From: Microascus cirrosus
Lineage: Eukaryota > Ascomycota > Sordariomycetes > Microascales > Microascaceae
Reading direction: 5' to 3'
NCBI GenBank assembly: GCA_030271035.1
Contig: JAMBUN010000341.1
Span: forward strand, 1 to 64,000
DNA: 64,000 nt
Shown here one piece after another: positions 35,410 to 46,929 of the stretch. The translations under genes were made by a program, and so were the position numbers. The first letter of the stretch is position 1. Each line of letters begins with the position of its first letter. The notes under the pieces were generated by a model. It saw only the letters and a program-made list of their open reading frames with translations. It was not told where the DNA came from and ran no database searches.

Positions 35410-36264
35410 CGGGGAGATACGCGTACAGATACATACGGGAATAGGCCGGGGGTTAGAGCTGAACAGATCTGAGCATGTAACTCTTTGTATTGGGGTAATG
35501 GGTTAGGCAGGGAGCCCCATAGGGTGGGCCGCGAGAATAGCACTAAGAGTTAATACGAAGTTATACGACGATCTGGAGTCTGCAAGCGTGTAGAGTTTAA
35601 AGGCTATCCGTTTCCTGAAATTCTTTTAAGGTGAAAGAGCAGCATATAACGGAAACGCCTGCAGGTGGGCTATAAGCACCTTGCATTGTAAATCCAAGAG
35701 GCGGAGTCGCGAAACTGGTTCCGTAGTCCCATCGCCATCTAAAATCTCATCCAAACCCTCAAGGGTCATCAAACCTTGGGTGCTCTCATCGATATTGTGA
35801 AATTGATTCCAATCTTCAAAAATAGCTGCCTGGGCTCATCACCACACTGGCGAGCCGAAGTGAAGTTTTTTGGTTGCCACACGCGTTGCGCGGCTACAAC
35901 AGGTTGCAAGAGGTGAGGTCGCCGAGGGTGGTCCGTGTCCTTGGAAATACTCCTGCGGCATTGGGCGCAGTGGATTAGTCTTCGTCATCCACTGACGAAC
36001 CAGCGTTGCGGTTACGTATTGCTGAGCACCCAGCCCACATGCTTCCCCCGAGCTGCCAACTAGGCTCCACCCGTTCAACCTCTCCGCAGCGCCACCAGCG
36101 GAACCTCCTCCTAACATCGTCACATAAATCCCACCGAAAGCCCCGACCCGAGTTGACGCCTCTGCTGCCAAGCCCTGCTGATTCGCCCTGCTCTCGAGCG
36201 CCCCGACATTCCTTCGATGAGAAATTAGTTACACGAGATAATCCCGTGCTGAGTGTTGCCAACC
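35410..36264. other. intergenic region, no gene seen
   Basis: The stretch holds the 3' end of Yrb30 and the promoter of Hse1, which are in tandem. Short ORFs only. Confidence 0.5.
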
Positions 36265-38580
36265 ATGTTCCGAGCGGCAGCGGCTGGGCCCTACGATGAG
36301 GCTGTCGGTATGTCGCGCCCAGCCACGCTCTTGACTTTTCTTTGCTGCTGCTCTACGAATGCACCTCTAACTGTTTCTCTCATCATATAGCCAAGGCGAC
36401 CGACGAGAACCTCACCTCCGAAGACTGGGGAGCTATCATCGACCTGTGCGACCGGGTGGGCGGGGACAACGATGGCCCGAAGGAGGTCGTGCAGAGCGTG
36501 ATTAAGCGGCTTGCGCACCGCAACGCCAACGTCCAGCTATACACACTCGAGGTAAGCTTGTGCTTCATATTCCTCTGATCGATCCTCGTTACCTCGTTAC
36601 CGCCGCATGCTAACCCCACTTGCCCGTCAGCTCGCAAACGCCCTCAGCCAGAACTGCGGCAAGGAGCTTCACCGCGAGCTCGCCAGCCGCGCCTTCACGG
36701 AGGCCCTACTCAAGCTCGCGAACGACCGCACGACGCACAACCAGGTCAAGGCCAAGATCCTCGAGCGCATGAAGGCATGGTCCGACATGTTCAAGGACGA
36801 TCCGGATCTTGGCATCATGTACGACGGCTACTACCGCCTCAAGCAGAACAACCCGACCCTCGAGCCGCCGTCGGCACCGCAGAAGAACCAGCTCACGAAC
36901 CTGGACCGGCAAAAAGAGGAGGACGAGTTGCAGATGGCCCTGAAGCTGTCGCTTCAGGAGGAGGAGAAAAAAAAGAAGTCCGCTGAGCCTGCACCCGCTG
37001 CCTCTACATCTGCCGCTGCTGCGTCCACGTCGTCCGCGCCGCCGGATGCGGCACCCGCAGCCTCACATGGGGCTGCTGTGTCATCGGGGACGACGGCCGC
37101 GACGGTCTCCCGTGTGCGTGCGCTCTTTGACTTCGTTCCCTCCGAGCCCGGCGAGCTGGAGTTCAAGAAGGGTGATGTCATCGCTGTGCTGGAGTCTGTT
37201 TACAAAGACTGGTGGCGCGGGTCGCTGAGAGGAAACACGGGTATCTTCCCGCTCAACTATGTCGAGAAGCTGACGGACCCGACGCCCGACGAGCTGCAGC
37301 GGGAGGCGCAGATGGAGGCCGAGGTGTTTGCGGAGATCAAGAATGTGGAGAAGCTGTTGACGTTGCTGAGCGCTTCGAATACGGCGCCAAGGGAGGAGGA
37401 TAATGACGAGATAGCCGTATGTTCCGTTTGTCGCAAGTTTTCGTTTCGGGCTGGCTGACTAGGTTGAGCAGAAACTATACCACCAAACGACGGCGATCCG
37501 GCCGAAGCTGATTCGGCTGATTGAGAAGTACTCGCAGAAGAAGGGTATGCTATCACCAGGCTTATGATATGGAATGCTTACTAACTGTCTCCTAGACGAC
37601 TTCACACAACTGAACGAGAAGTTCATCAAGGCTCGGCGGGATTATGAAGCTCTCTTGGAGTCTTCGATGGCTCACCCTCCGCAGCCGGGATATCACCACT
37701 ACATGCCTCCGGCAGGGTTCCCGCCGGCAGGTCAGTTTCCTCCCCAGGGACCTAACCCGGATCAGAGGTATTACACGCCCGGTCCAGGTGGGCCTCAGGG
37801 GCCTCCTCAAGGTCAAGGCCCTCCCCAAGGTAAGCCTCGTCAGCCTGCTGCAACTTGATTGCGTTCTAACTTTCGCCAGAATACCATACTTCGAGCCCTC
37901 CTCCCAGTTCTCAGCGGCCAACCCAAGCGACACCGGCACCGTTCTATGTTGCAGGATCCGAGATCCCCCCTAATGCCCCAGCTCCTCTCAACCTTCCGGT
38001 CCGCCAGGGTGGTGGTCCTTCGGGTCCTCCTGGGCCAGAGCAAGGCGGAGGCCGGCCCCCGGCTCAACCGGCTCCCCTCAACACATCGTCCCCTGGCCCG
38101 CCCCCGGCTCAGTACGCCCCCTACTCTCAGTCCAACCAGCGGCCGACGAGTACATACGGCGCCCAGGAGCTAGCCACTTCGGTCTACGACTCGCCCATCT
38201 CCCCGAATGCTCATAACATCAACCCCGCCGCTCCTTATTCCGCCGACGACCCCTACAACGCGCCACCCCCCCCAGCTCCCGGCCCGCTCTCCCAACCGAC
38301 GCCTCCCCAGCCTTCTCAGCCCCAGTACCAGGGGTATCAGCCACCGAGCCACGACGGGCCGCCCTCAGCGCCGATGGGTGCCCCACCGCCCGTACCGGCG
38401 GCCGCCAGGCCAGACTCAATCTCCCCCCCGCTGGGCGGGCCGTACGATGCGAGGCAGGGACTTCCAAGCCAGGCGGGCTCCCAGCCGCAGTACAAACCAT
38501 ATGTGCCTCCGTCTGAACCGAGCGCGCCGGGCCCAGCCGATTACTACCGGCAGGGAGCTGTCAACTCCAGGCCATACTAA
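36265..38580 (+). CDS. hse1: ESCRT-0 subunit Hse1 (VHS-UIM-SH3 protein)
   Basis: Six exons, 36265-36307, 36391-36551, 36631-37416, 37472-37544, 37596-37829 and 37880-38580, give 665 residues. Domain order is a VHS domain (about 1-145: ATDENLTSEDWGAIIDLCD, ANALSQNCGKELHRELASR), a ubiquitin-interacting motif (EDELQMALKLSLQEEE), an Ala/Ser linker, an SH3 domain (VRALFDFVPSEPGELEFKKG to GIFPLNYVEKL), a helical GAT-like region that would pair with Vps27, and a long Pro/Gln/Gly/Tyr-rich tail. This is the exact architecture of fungal Hse1, which with Vps27 sorts ubiquitinated cargo at endosomes. All five introns are 47-83 nt and restore phase. It is convergent with the cupin gene, with stops about 240 nt apart. 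Confidence 0.96.
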
Positions 38581-38823
38581 GGGCGTGGCCGGAGTGGGTG
38601 ACGGACCTAGCTATAGTACAAGAGATTATCTGGTTTCCTGGTCATGGTAGGTGGAACGGCAGCCTGGGGTGTTCTTCGGTTTCTCGGCGTCTGGTGTACT
38701 ATAGTCTGAACCTATGCACTTTGGTGAGGATAATGGATCGCATCACGTTTGTCTCACGGCCGAAATCTCGTCTAATCTATATACAAAGTCCCATGTATCG
38801 TACAGTGATTTGGGGTCACAATC

Positions 38824-39825
38824 TCACCGGAACCACCAATTACACGACGCATTCAGATCCCCATCCTGGCCTTCGCTCCTGACAGAATGCCACCAGCCCA
38901 GCGGCACGTAAAGCGCTTCCCCGGGCCGGACCGTCACCTGGTAGATGTCCCCATTGTGGTCCCACACCTTCTCGGCCAAAAGGTCCCTCTCCGGCCCGTC
39001 CATCATCTCCGAGCCCCTGAGGCGCGTGCTTCCTCCTTTCCCCAGCTCACGCAGCACATCCCGGTATAGCACGTCGCCATTCATCGGGGGCAGCATCCGG
39101 ATGACTTTTGAGCCGCGAAGCTGAACGAAAAGGTTGGGATTGGGGTCGCGGTGGAAGGGGGTGTCGGTGGGCTCCAGACCCATCCAGATGCTAGTGCCGT
39201 AGACATCACCCTTGCCTGCTTTCCTGACGAGGTTTGGCGTTGGGAGGTCATAGGTGAGGGGCTTGGGGAGCTCGTGGTGGGGGGATTGTGCTATGTAGAG
39301 GTTGCGGAGAGGGTAGGGGGCTGCGGCATTGAAGCGCAGGGCAGAGATGAGGAGGGCCAGGGGGGCCTGGAGCTGGTGGAAGGCCGGCGAGGTACTGGGT
39401 TGTGAAAGGACGTCTTTCAGTGGAGCGAGAGTTTGAGAAAGTTTCTCTTGGTCAGAGACCTGTTCGGAGAGCCAAGTACAGAAGAGGGATACGGCATCAC
39501 CCCCGTCTGTGGGCTGTGGTGTTATGAGCTCGTAGGTGAAGGCGTGGCCTGAGAACTTGCGGAGGTAGGGCGTGAATGGCTCTTCCTCCGGGTCATGGTT
39601 GAACCATTTTTCATGGGCCGGGATGTTCTGCACTGATAGGCCCTTGGCAGCTCGTAGGACGGCGGGACACTGGAGCTGGTCGGTGATCTCTCTGAAGTAG
39701 TGAATGTTGACGTCCTTATAGTGGTTTTCGACGGTGGGCACGCTGGCGAGCGTGCGCCGGAATATCGCCCCGGTGAATTGCGGGACAGGTATTCGGACTC
39801 GGGCGACAGGCCTTAGAAGCGTCAT
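38824..39825 (-). CDS. JmjC / cupin-8 type Fe(II) oxygenase-like protein, possibly mitochondrial
   Basis: A single exon of 333 residues from the ATG at 39825; an in-frame ATG at 39879 would add 18. The N-terminus MTLLRPVARVRIPVPQF then AIFRRTLAS is rich in Arg and lacks acids, like a mitochondrial presequence. The C-terminal half has a cupin fold signature: TPFHRDPNPNLFVQLRGSKV gives the H-x-D iron ligands, and GEALYVPLGWWHSVRS gives the distal histidine. These are features of JmjC-domain 2-oxoglutarate hydroxylases. The N-terminal part, with IPAHEKWFNHDPEEE, is less conserved. The substrate (protein or RNA hydroxylation) cannot be assigned. It is divergent from the CK2 regulatory-subunit gene. 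Confidence 0.85.
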   Translation of the reverse strand: MTLLRPVARVRIPVPQFTGAIFRRTLASVPTVENHYKDVNIHYFREITDQLQCPAVLRAAKGLSVQNIPAHEKWFNHDPEEEPFTPYLRKFSGHAFTYELITPQPTDGGDAVSLFCTWLSEQVSDQEKLSQTLAPLKDVLSQPSTSPAFHQLQAPLALLISALRFNAAAPYPLRNLYIAQSPHHELPKPLTYDLPTPNLVRKAGKGDVYGTSIWMGLEPTDTPFHRDPNPNLFVQLRGSKVIRMLPPMNGDVLYRDVLRELGKGGSTRLRGSEMMDGPERDLLAEKVWDHNGDIYQVTVRPGEALYVPLGWWHSVRSEGQDGDLNASCNWWFR

Positions 39826-40646
39826 GTGCTTGGTTTCTATATTCGTGATTTGTACAATGATGGTATCATACGGCCCCATCTGCGCGCCTCAACGTTGCTC
39901 TGGCCTCTTTTGCTGCAAGTACCTTTTTAGGCCTCCAGCTAGGAGATGAGCCTGCTGACTAATCTGAACAAGCACATTCATATTTACTCTTCACGCTGGC
40001 CCAGGACAGTGTCGAGAGGCGGAGATGGGCACTGGCAGCGCCCACCGCGTGCGAAGAAGAGACAGGGCGCCTCTTCCCCCACCAGCCACCACGGCCCTCA
40101 ACCGCCCACGACCTCTGCCGGACGAGGAGAATCAGATAACCTTCATCCCTTCCACGGAGCACTAAACGTCCGAGGCACGCCGGCAAGTTTACTCCCGATT
40201 ATACTATTACGGGCACCCATCATCGAATCGACTGTCTTTGAATTCCTCGTCGCAGCCGGAAGACGCCCGCCGCGCCCGGTCCGAGTTTTCCCAGGCTTGG
40301 CCCTCAGGCTTGTCTGCCCCGCCATCGTTGGCTATCCCTGCGAGGATCCGCCCGTCTCCCCCCCGCGCGCTATTGCGAACCACACGAGGTATCCCGTGAG
40401 CGCCTGCCATGATCCACCCGCCGTGAACCATCTCCCGGAAAGACGTCTCTGTAAATACGACTCTCAAACCTCCGCAACGCCCCGAAAGACTCTGCTCGCT
40501 TTCGCCCTCCCCGAAGCCTACACCCACCCCCCATTTCCGCAACACTGGATCCCTTCCGCCAGCAGGCTGCCGGCAGAACCGCCTCCGCGAGTGCAGCGGC
40601 GTCGCGAGTGCCTGTTAGAGGCCTAGACCTACATCCCGTGGACACT
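39826..40646. other. divergent promoter region, cupin protein and CK2 beta
   Basis: About 820 nt separate the two start codons. A 226-codon ORF (39946-40626, +) occupies much of it, but its composition (Pro, Arg and Ser rich, no motif) suggests a GC-driven chance ORF or leader sequence of the CK2 beta transcript. Confidence 0.5.
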
Positions 40647-41741
40647 ATGTCGACGTCGTCGGGGCCCGGCGAGACGTGGATCTCGTCGTACTGCGCCACC
40701 GTCGGCCACGAGTTTTTCGCCGAGGTGTCAGAGGATTTTATCGAGGATGACTTTAACCTGACGGGTCTGCAGTCCCAGGTTGCCATGTACAAGGAGGCCC
40801 TAGAAGTAAGCACGCCCCTCCGTCCTATTCTTGTCCCCACACACCTGCCCGCCAAAGAAGCTTCGTCTCCTGTGTCGTGAAGCTAACCGTGTAACCAGTT
40901 GATCCTTGACGTGGAACCCGAGGACGACGACGAGGAGGAGGAGGATGAAGACGAAGAGGAAGAGGGGGACTCGGGCGAGGCCCAGGAGCGCATGATCGCG
41001 CGGCACGAACGACGGCACGCCCGCATCGCGAGCGACCTCTCCGTCATCGAGTCCTCGGCGGAGCTCCTGTACGGCCTCATTCACCAGCGCTACATCTGCT
41101 CGCGCGCGGGGATCCAGCAGATGTCGGAGAAGTACGAGCTCTGTCATTTCGGCGCCTGCCCGCGCACTATGTGCGACATGGCCCGCACCCTCCCCGTCGG
41201 CCTCTCCGACATACCGGGCGAGGACACCGTCAAGCTCTTCTGCCCCTCGTGCCTCGACGTCTACGTGCCTCCCAACAGCCGCTTCCAGACCGTCGATGGT
41301 GCCTACTTCGGCCGCACTTTCGGTTCGTTGTTCCTGCTGACGTTTCCGGAGTACGACCTCACGAAGAGGGGCGCCGAGTTTCTGTCCAACTCGCGCATCC
41401 AGGAGAGCACCGAGGTGATCAATGGAGTGTACGCGCGGAATATCGCCCCCGGGCTGGGCAGGGAGCGGATATACCAGCCTAAGATCTACGGGTTCCGCGT
41501 GTCGGAGCTGTCAAGGACGGGACCGAGGATGCAGTGGCTGCGGGACCGGCCGGATGACCTGACGGAGTTGGACGAGGCGAGGCTGTATGCTGAGATGCAC
41601 CCGGACTCGGACGAGGATGAGGGCATGGTCTCGAATGGGAGGGCGGTGGTCAGGAGGAGGCCGCCGAGGAGCCGGAGGCGGGCCGCGCAGAACGGGAGCC
41701 CCATGAATGTGGAAGTCAACGGCGGGGAGTCGGAGCTTTAG
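40647..41741 (+). CDS. ckb1: casein kinase 2 regulatory (beta) subunit
   Basis: Two exons, 40647-40805 and 40899-41741, give 333 residues. The N-terminus ETWISSYCATVGHEFFAEV then EDFIEDDFNLTGL matches the CK2 beta start. An acidic insertion of about 24 Asp/Glu-rich residues follows LILDVEP and is usual in fungal CKB1. The zinc-binding dimer interface is intact: CPRTMC and, after LPVGLSDIPGE, CPSC. DGAYFGRTFGSLFLL and KIYGFRVSEL complete the fold. The C-terminal extension is acidic then Arg-rich (RRRPPRSRRRAAQ). The protein tethers and modulates the catalytic alpha subunits. In the Neurospora clock FRQ is phosphorylated by CK2, which makes its presence near a phytochrome gene a curiosity rather than evidence of linkage. 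Confidence 0.97.
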
Positions 41742-42049
41742 GCGGTCTAGAACCGGAATGTGGGGACGGGGAGTAGGACGAATGTTCATGGCAGGGCGTT
41801 TAGGGGTGTTGAGGGATTACAAAATCGACAAATGTGGAAGGGACCGAGAGGCCCTGTTCCTAGACTGGCTCGTCCTTTTCAATGTAATAGAGTGATGCTT
41901 GGATGGTGTATGGTGTATTTGGTGTAACTTGTACAGTCGAATACAGCTCCGTACACTAGACCTGGCCATCATAACCTCGAGCGCCTCCCCTAACCGATTT
42001 TGTTTTACTTGTCCCTCGTCATCAAGGTACGCCCCACGTGGAGGTTCAC
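41742..42049. other. convergent intergenic region, no gene seen
   Basis: A 308-nt gap between the stops of CK2 beta and the membrane methyltransferase-like gene. It presumably holds two 3' UTRs. Confidence 0.6.
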
Positions 42050-43231
42050 CTACTCCTTACTCGCAACAATCCAATCCACATAGCCAAAAGGCCAAAGGAA
42101 CCTCTCCCGCCCGCTCCGCACCCTCCACCCGGCCGCCTCCTCGCCGCCGCGCTCCCGCAGCATGGCCTCGACCTCAGCGGGCGTGCGGGTGCGCAGGCCG
42201 GACATCCAACCGTCGAAGACGAGCACAAAGGGGATTACGGGGAGGAGGTAGGTGAAGAGGAGGGCGGAGACGGAGCGATGCCTGAGGGCGTAGAGGGGGG
42301 CTATAAGGAGAGTTGCGGGGAGAAGAAGGGCGGTTGTTAGGAAGGACTGGAGCGTGCGAGACTGGAGCTCGAAAATTCTGGGGCTGTCAGTCTTTGTATA
42401 TAAGCAGCAGCATACAGTGGATGGGAGAACCTACGCAAACGCGTCGCTGTTCTGGACCGTGTCCCGCAGGATATCCCCCGCCAGCTGGTCGTCAAAGTGG
42501 TGGAATGCGAGGTTGAAAAGCCGACACGTCCTCCCCTTCCCCCACCTTCCCACCACCTCCCCCCCTTCCCTCGCATCAACGCTCCTCTCCTCAAAGAAAA
42601 GGCTCCTCCTCCCCCTCACAAGCCGCTTCCAGCTCTCAACATTGGGAAACAGGTCCGTCATCACAAAGGTCGCCTCCTTGACATCGTCCGGGTCGCCGTC
42701 GCCACTGTCGCGCGCGCGCAGGGAGTCGTTGACGAGGCGCTCGATTGCCGGGGTGGGACCGCCGGCGCCGGCGCAGAAGTCGATGAAGGTGTAGGTGGAG
42801 AGGTCGGCGGGGAGGTGGGAGCGGAGGACGGATGCGGCGTGGGTGGCGGGGGAGACGGAGAAGGGGAGGGAGGTAGTCCAGGTTAGTGTGAGGGCGTTTT
42901 GGATGTGGGAGCGGAGGAACGGAGGAAACCTTGTTTGTTAGTATAGCTCGTTGGGGGGAGCATAGTTACTGAGACAGGGAAGGCAAGGCAGCGCCGGTAG
43001 GAAGGGAGGGGCAGGATACCATTCCTGGTCGTCGATTTCGAAGACCTGGCGTCGACGGAGCCAGGGCATTTTGGCGCTATATCCGGATTTATACTTCAAA
43101 GTAGCTTCGGCTTCCAGACTTGAGAAGAAACGAGAGTAGAGTGTGAGCGATTGACAGGTGAAGTAGGCTTGACCATAGAGGAAGGTGAGGTTGAAACGCG
43201 GCTGTCGGGGGTTGTAATGGTGCCAAGACAT
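42050..43231 (-). CDS. methyltransferase-like protein with C-terminal membrane hairpin
   Basis: Three exons, 43020-43231, 42435-42929 and 42050-42377, give 344 residues. The N-terminus MSWHHYNPRQPRFNLTF leads to MPWLRRRQVFEIDDQEWF. A glycine-rich loop after a hydrophobic strand, TYTFIDFCAGAGGPTPAIE, is the shape of SAM motif I. An acidic loop (DSGDGDPDDVKEATFVMTDLFP) and RLFNLAFHHFDDQLAGDIL follow, the latter placed like motif IV/V. IFELQSRT then starts a region with two hydrophobic segments, ALLLPATLLIAPLYAL and LLFTYLLPVIPFVLVF, joined by RHRSVS. After DGWMSGLRTRTPAEVEAML the protein ends in GYVDWIVASKE. I recognise the pattern from unnamed fungal proteins but know no function. The inference is a membrane-tethered small-molecule or lipid methyltransferase. 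Confidence 0.85.
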
Positions 43232-43461
43232 TGGAGCTTGGGCCACCGGTACGTACTTCGAGCTCAAGCTACCATATTAGTGTCGACGCCGTGCAACGCT
43301 GACGGGACGCCATCCAGTTTCTCCATATGAACTCCGCCGCAGCGTTCGATATTAAAAAAAAGTGTAATGTAAGCGCCGAAAAGTCATGTCCACATCTACC
43401 CATAGCCCCAAATCTAAACAAAAACAAAGAACCCTGCTACATCACCATGTCTAAAACACCC

Positions 43462-46400
43462 TTACCACCTCCTCCCAAAAACATCGCTCTCCTCCCTCCT
43501 CACACTAGGCCTCTTCCCCGCCTCCAACTGCCTGCCCCCACCACTCCCTCCACCACTCCCTCCACCACCCCCTTTCGCCTCGTACTCCCCGGCGTAATCC
43601 TTACTCCCGCCGTGCTTGAACAGGTCGAGCATCTCCGCGAGGCCGAGCTTGAAGGCGTTCTTCTTCATGCCGCCCTCGATCGCCTGCTCCGCGAGCAGCC
43701 GCTTCTTCTCCTGCAGCTGGAGGATACGCTCCTCCACCGTAGCCGCCACTGTCAGCTTGTAGACGATCACGTCGATCTTTTGGGTGAGGCGGTGTACGCG
43801 GTCGATGGCCTGTTCCTCGATGAACTGTGTTGTGTGTTAGTTATTGCTTGTTTTTGTAGGAAGAGTGGTGGACAGTTTAGGATAGAGAGCGAGAGTGGCG
43901 AGGAAAGGTAAGACCTACAGGATTCCAGAACGGCTCGAGGATGACAACCCTCGTAGCAGCCGTCAGGTTCAGTCCCAGACTCCCACACTTCAAACTGCAC
44001 AGCAGCACCCGCGTGCCCTCATCCCCCCTCAGGCTCTTCAGGCTCGCCTCCCGCTCGTCGTTCCGCATGCTCCCGTCGTACCGCACGAAGCCCAGCCTCT
44101 CGCGCCGCAGGAACGGCTCCACAAGGTCGAGCATCGACGTGAACTGCGAGAAGACGATGAACTTGTGTTCGCGCGCCTCCTTGTCGAGGATCTTGGTGAG
44201 CTCACGGATCTTGGCCGACGGGACCACGGAGGGGCCCTTGCCGCTGAAGAGGGCGGAGGGCTCGTCCTCGACAGACTCTGAGTCGGATCCTGACTCCGTC
44301 TCTGAGTCGGATGCGTTTAGGGCACTGGTCTGGTCCGCCGTCACGCCGCTCGTATCTGCCTCACTTACGGCGTCGCTGACGCCCGCCTCGACCGGTTGTG
44401 AGCACAGCTCCCCGACGGAAGGAAACTCAGACTCGTCCTCTACTTGTGACGTTCCCTCACCGCCCTTCTCCTGCGCGTCCGGCACCACGAAGCTGTCCAG
44501 CGCACTCCCATCCTCCATCTCGGACTCGTGCCGCGAGTCCTCTGAGCCCAACCACGAGCCGCCGCCCTCGCAGTTCTCATCGTCCCACCCGCCCGCCTTG
44601 CCCAGCTTCAAGTCACCGCGCTGGTCCTCTGGCACAAGCCAGCTGCCCTCCTCTTCGTCGTCGTCGCTGTCGACGATGACCTTGCGCGCGCGCCGCTTCG
44701 ACTTTGCGGGCTGTGGGGAGTCCTCGGTCTCAGGCACTGCTGGGGTGTCCGTCTCTCCCTTCTTAACCATCGCCTTCTCCTTTTTCACCTTCTTTTTCTT
44801 CGGCCTCAACCTCACACCACCATTGTTGTTAAAATATTCCAGGTCCTCGAAGCACTCTTTGCACGTCTCTCTCGCCATCTTTACGTCGTCGCCCTCCAGC
44901 TCAACCCCGCAGACCGAGCAGTTCTTCACCTGGATGGTCGCTCCCGCCAGCATATCCGCAAGGTCGTCGATAGCCCCATCCGTCACGTTCTTGCCGCCCC
45001 TCCCGGGGACGGTCTCCAGCGAATCGGCCTCCTTCTCGACCTTGCCCTCCACCAGCTTCGGGTGGTTGCACACCTGCCTCAGCCTCAGTAGCAGCACTAA
45101 CGCGTTAGCGTAGTTTACCCCCCTCGCCAGCATCTTTTCGAGTGAGCGGTCTGTCCTCTGCTGCAGCCTGTCATAGAACCGTCGCTCCTCGGCCGAGAAC
45201 TCTGCCGCCACCGCCACGACCTTGCGCTCTGTGACCTTGAAGCCATTGCTCGGCTCTCCCTCCTGCGAGGGCTTCCCGCCGGGGTTGAGCGCACCGTCCT
45301 CTTTCAAAATGTCCTTCGTGCGCCGCTTCATGAAGCATCGTAGCAGGCTGTGCAGTCGCCTAAGCGCGAGGTGTCCTCGTCCGCCCTTCATGGGTTTGTC
45401 GATCTGGTCGCGCCACTCCTTCAAGTCGTCGTAGGGTTGGATCCGTAGGAAGTGGATTAGTGACTGTAGCTCATCGAGGTTGTTCTGCATCGGTGTGCCC
45501 GTGAGGCACCACCGAAAGACGGAGGACAACGCGCAGCATGCTTTCGTGGCCTTCGCGTTGCGGTTCTTCACTGTATGTGCCTCGTCAAGGATCACGCGCC
45601 ACCAGTTCACGCCAAAGCACCCCGTCTTGGGGCCGCTCTCGCCCGCGCTGGAGGTGCCGTGTTCCGAGACGAGGGTCTGGTAGGTCGTGACAACGACGTC
45701 GTAGGGTGTGAGGTCCCTGGCGGACTTAGTGCGCTGCGGCCCGTGGTGCACGCAGACCTTGAGGCGGTGGGACTTCGTGACCTTCTCCTTGATCTCTGCC
45801 TCCCACTGCCGGATCAGCGCGAGGGGGGCCACCACAAGTGTTGTCTTCGAAACATCCTCGTAGTTCTTTTTCCAGCCTTTCTCTCCTTTCTCAGGCCGCT
45901 GGTTTGTGAGGATTAGCGAGATGCTCTGAAGCGTCTTTCCGAGACCCATGTCGTCGGCCAGGATGCCGCCGCGTGGCACCTTGCCCCTCTTCACGGGGCC
46001 AAGCTCCCTCCCTTTCATCCACTCCACGCCGTCGACCTGGTGGGGAAGTAGCTTCACGTTCAACCCCTCCAGCGTACCGTCGCGGCCGTTCTCAGCCTGC
46101 GACTCGTCCTTCGTCTCTCCCTCATCCTCGTCCATGCCGCCCTCCAGTAGTGCCTTTAGGTCCTCCGAGGCCTTCTTGGGATCCGTGTAAAACTCCTCCC
46201 CTCCGTAGGCGTAGCCTCCCGCCGTGCTCGAACCGAACGTATCTAGCGACGAGTATGCCTTAGTCTCCTTCTTCACGTCGGCGAAGACTGGGTTCATTGG
46301 GCCGGCGACTTTGTAGGCATTGTTCGCAGAGGGCGGTCGCTGGAGGGGGGCACGGTGGTGCTCCGGTCGTGTCCTTTGGTTCACGAAGACGCTGTTATAC

Positions 46401-46929
46401 GCCTTCTGCTGCGCCGAGGACATGGGCCTCCACTTCTTGTCCTTGTTTCCGAAGAGGCCGCCCGACGGCCTGAAGCCTTCCTGGCTGGGCGGTGGAGGTG
46501 CTATCTCCACGACGCTGTCATCCGCCTGGTTGGTGCTCTGGGATCCTATCCGCAGAGAGTCGAACCGCTCCAAGAGGTCGATAGGGTCATCCCGGCTGTG
46601 GCCTAGACCCTGGTTCTGGCTTTGACTCTGGCTTTGACTCTGGCTTTGACTTTGGCTTTGACTTTGGCTCTGGCTCTGGCTGTTGCGTGAAGGCGAGAAG
46701 CCATCCTCAAGCCAATCCTCGTCGAACGGCAGGTCCACAGCCTTCTTCGGCGTCCCGTTCGCCCCCGCGGCGCTCTGGTGCTCGTTGCCGGAGCGCGGCC
46801 GCAGAGGCACCTTGGGGGCCCCGTGCTGGTTCACCATGTCCTTCCGCTGGCGGTTTTTCTCGAAGGGGTTCTCGGTCGACGCGAGGGTGTCGAGGTGGGA
46901 ATGCGCGAAGTGTGCTCCTGGTTTCCTGT
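43462..46929 (-). CDS. SNF2-family ATPase/helicase (Rad5/16-Uls1-like)
   Basis: The two final exons are certain: one ending at 43919 and the last 43462-43824. The upstream exon begins at an acceptor near 46925, adding KPGAHFAHSHLD and TENPFEKNRQRKD before the ATG at 46837, so that ATG is internal. The true first exon lies further upstream and is unresolved. From 46837 on there are 1093 residues. SNF2 motifs are GGILADDMGLGKTLQSISLI, VILDEAHTVKNRNAK, WCLTGTPMQNNLDELQSL, FSQFTSMLDLVEPF, GLNLTAATRVVILEPFWNP and EEQAIDRVHRLTQ. A zinc site (CSVC, CKEC) and two acidic disordered insertions split the helicase halves. An SQ-repeat sits near the N-terminus. The likely role is remodelling chromatin or repair complexes; the exact orthologue is not assigned. 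Confidence 0.92.
46611..46684 (-). repeat. tandem 6/12-nt repeat encoding an (SQ)n run
   Basis: About twelve copies of GACTCTGGCTTT-type half-units read on the minus strand as alternating Ser and Gln codons inside the SNF2 protein. The units vary between TCT and TTT, so it is an imperfect coding minisatellite. Confidence 0.85.

Noticed and set aside
39946..40626. A 226-codon plus-strand ORF between the cupin and CK2 beta genes
   Set aside because: No motif, low-complexity composition, and it sits where the CK2 beta leader and promoter are expected.
43941..45113. A 390-codon plus-strand ORF antisense to the SNF2 gene
   Set aside because: Serine-rich shadow of the acidic minus-strand insertions; no domain and no start context.
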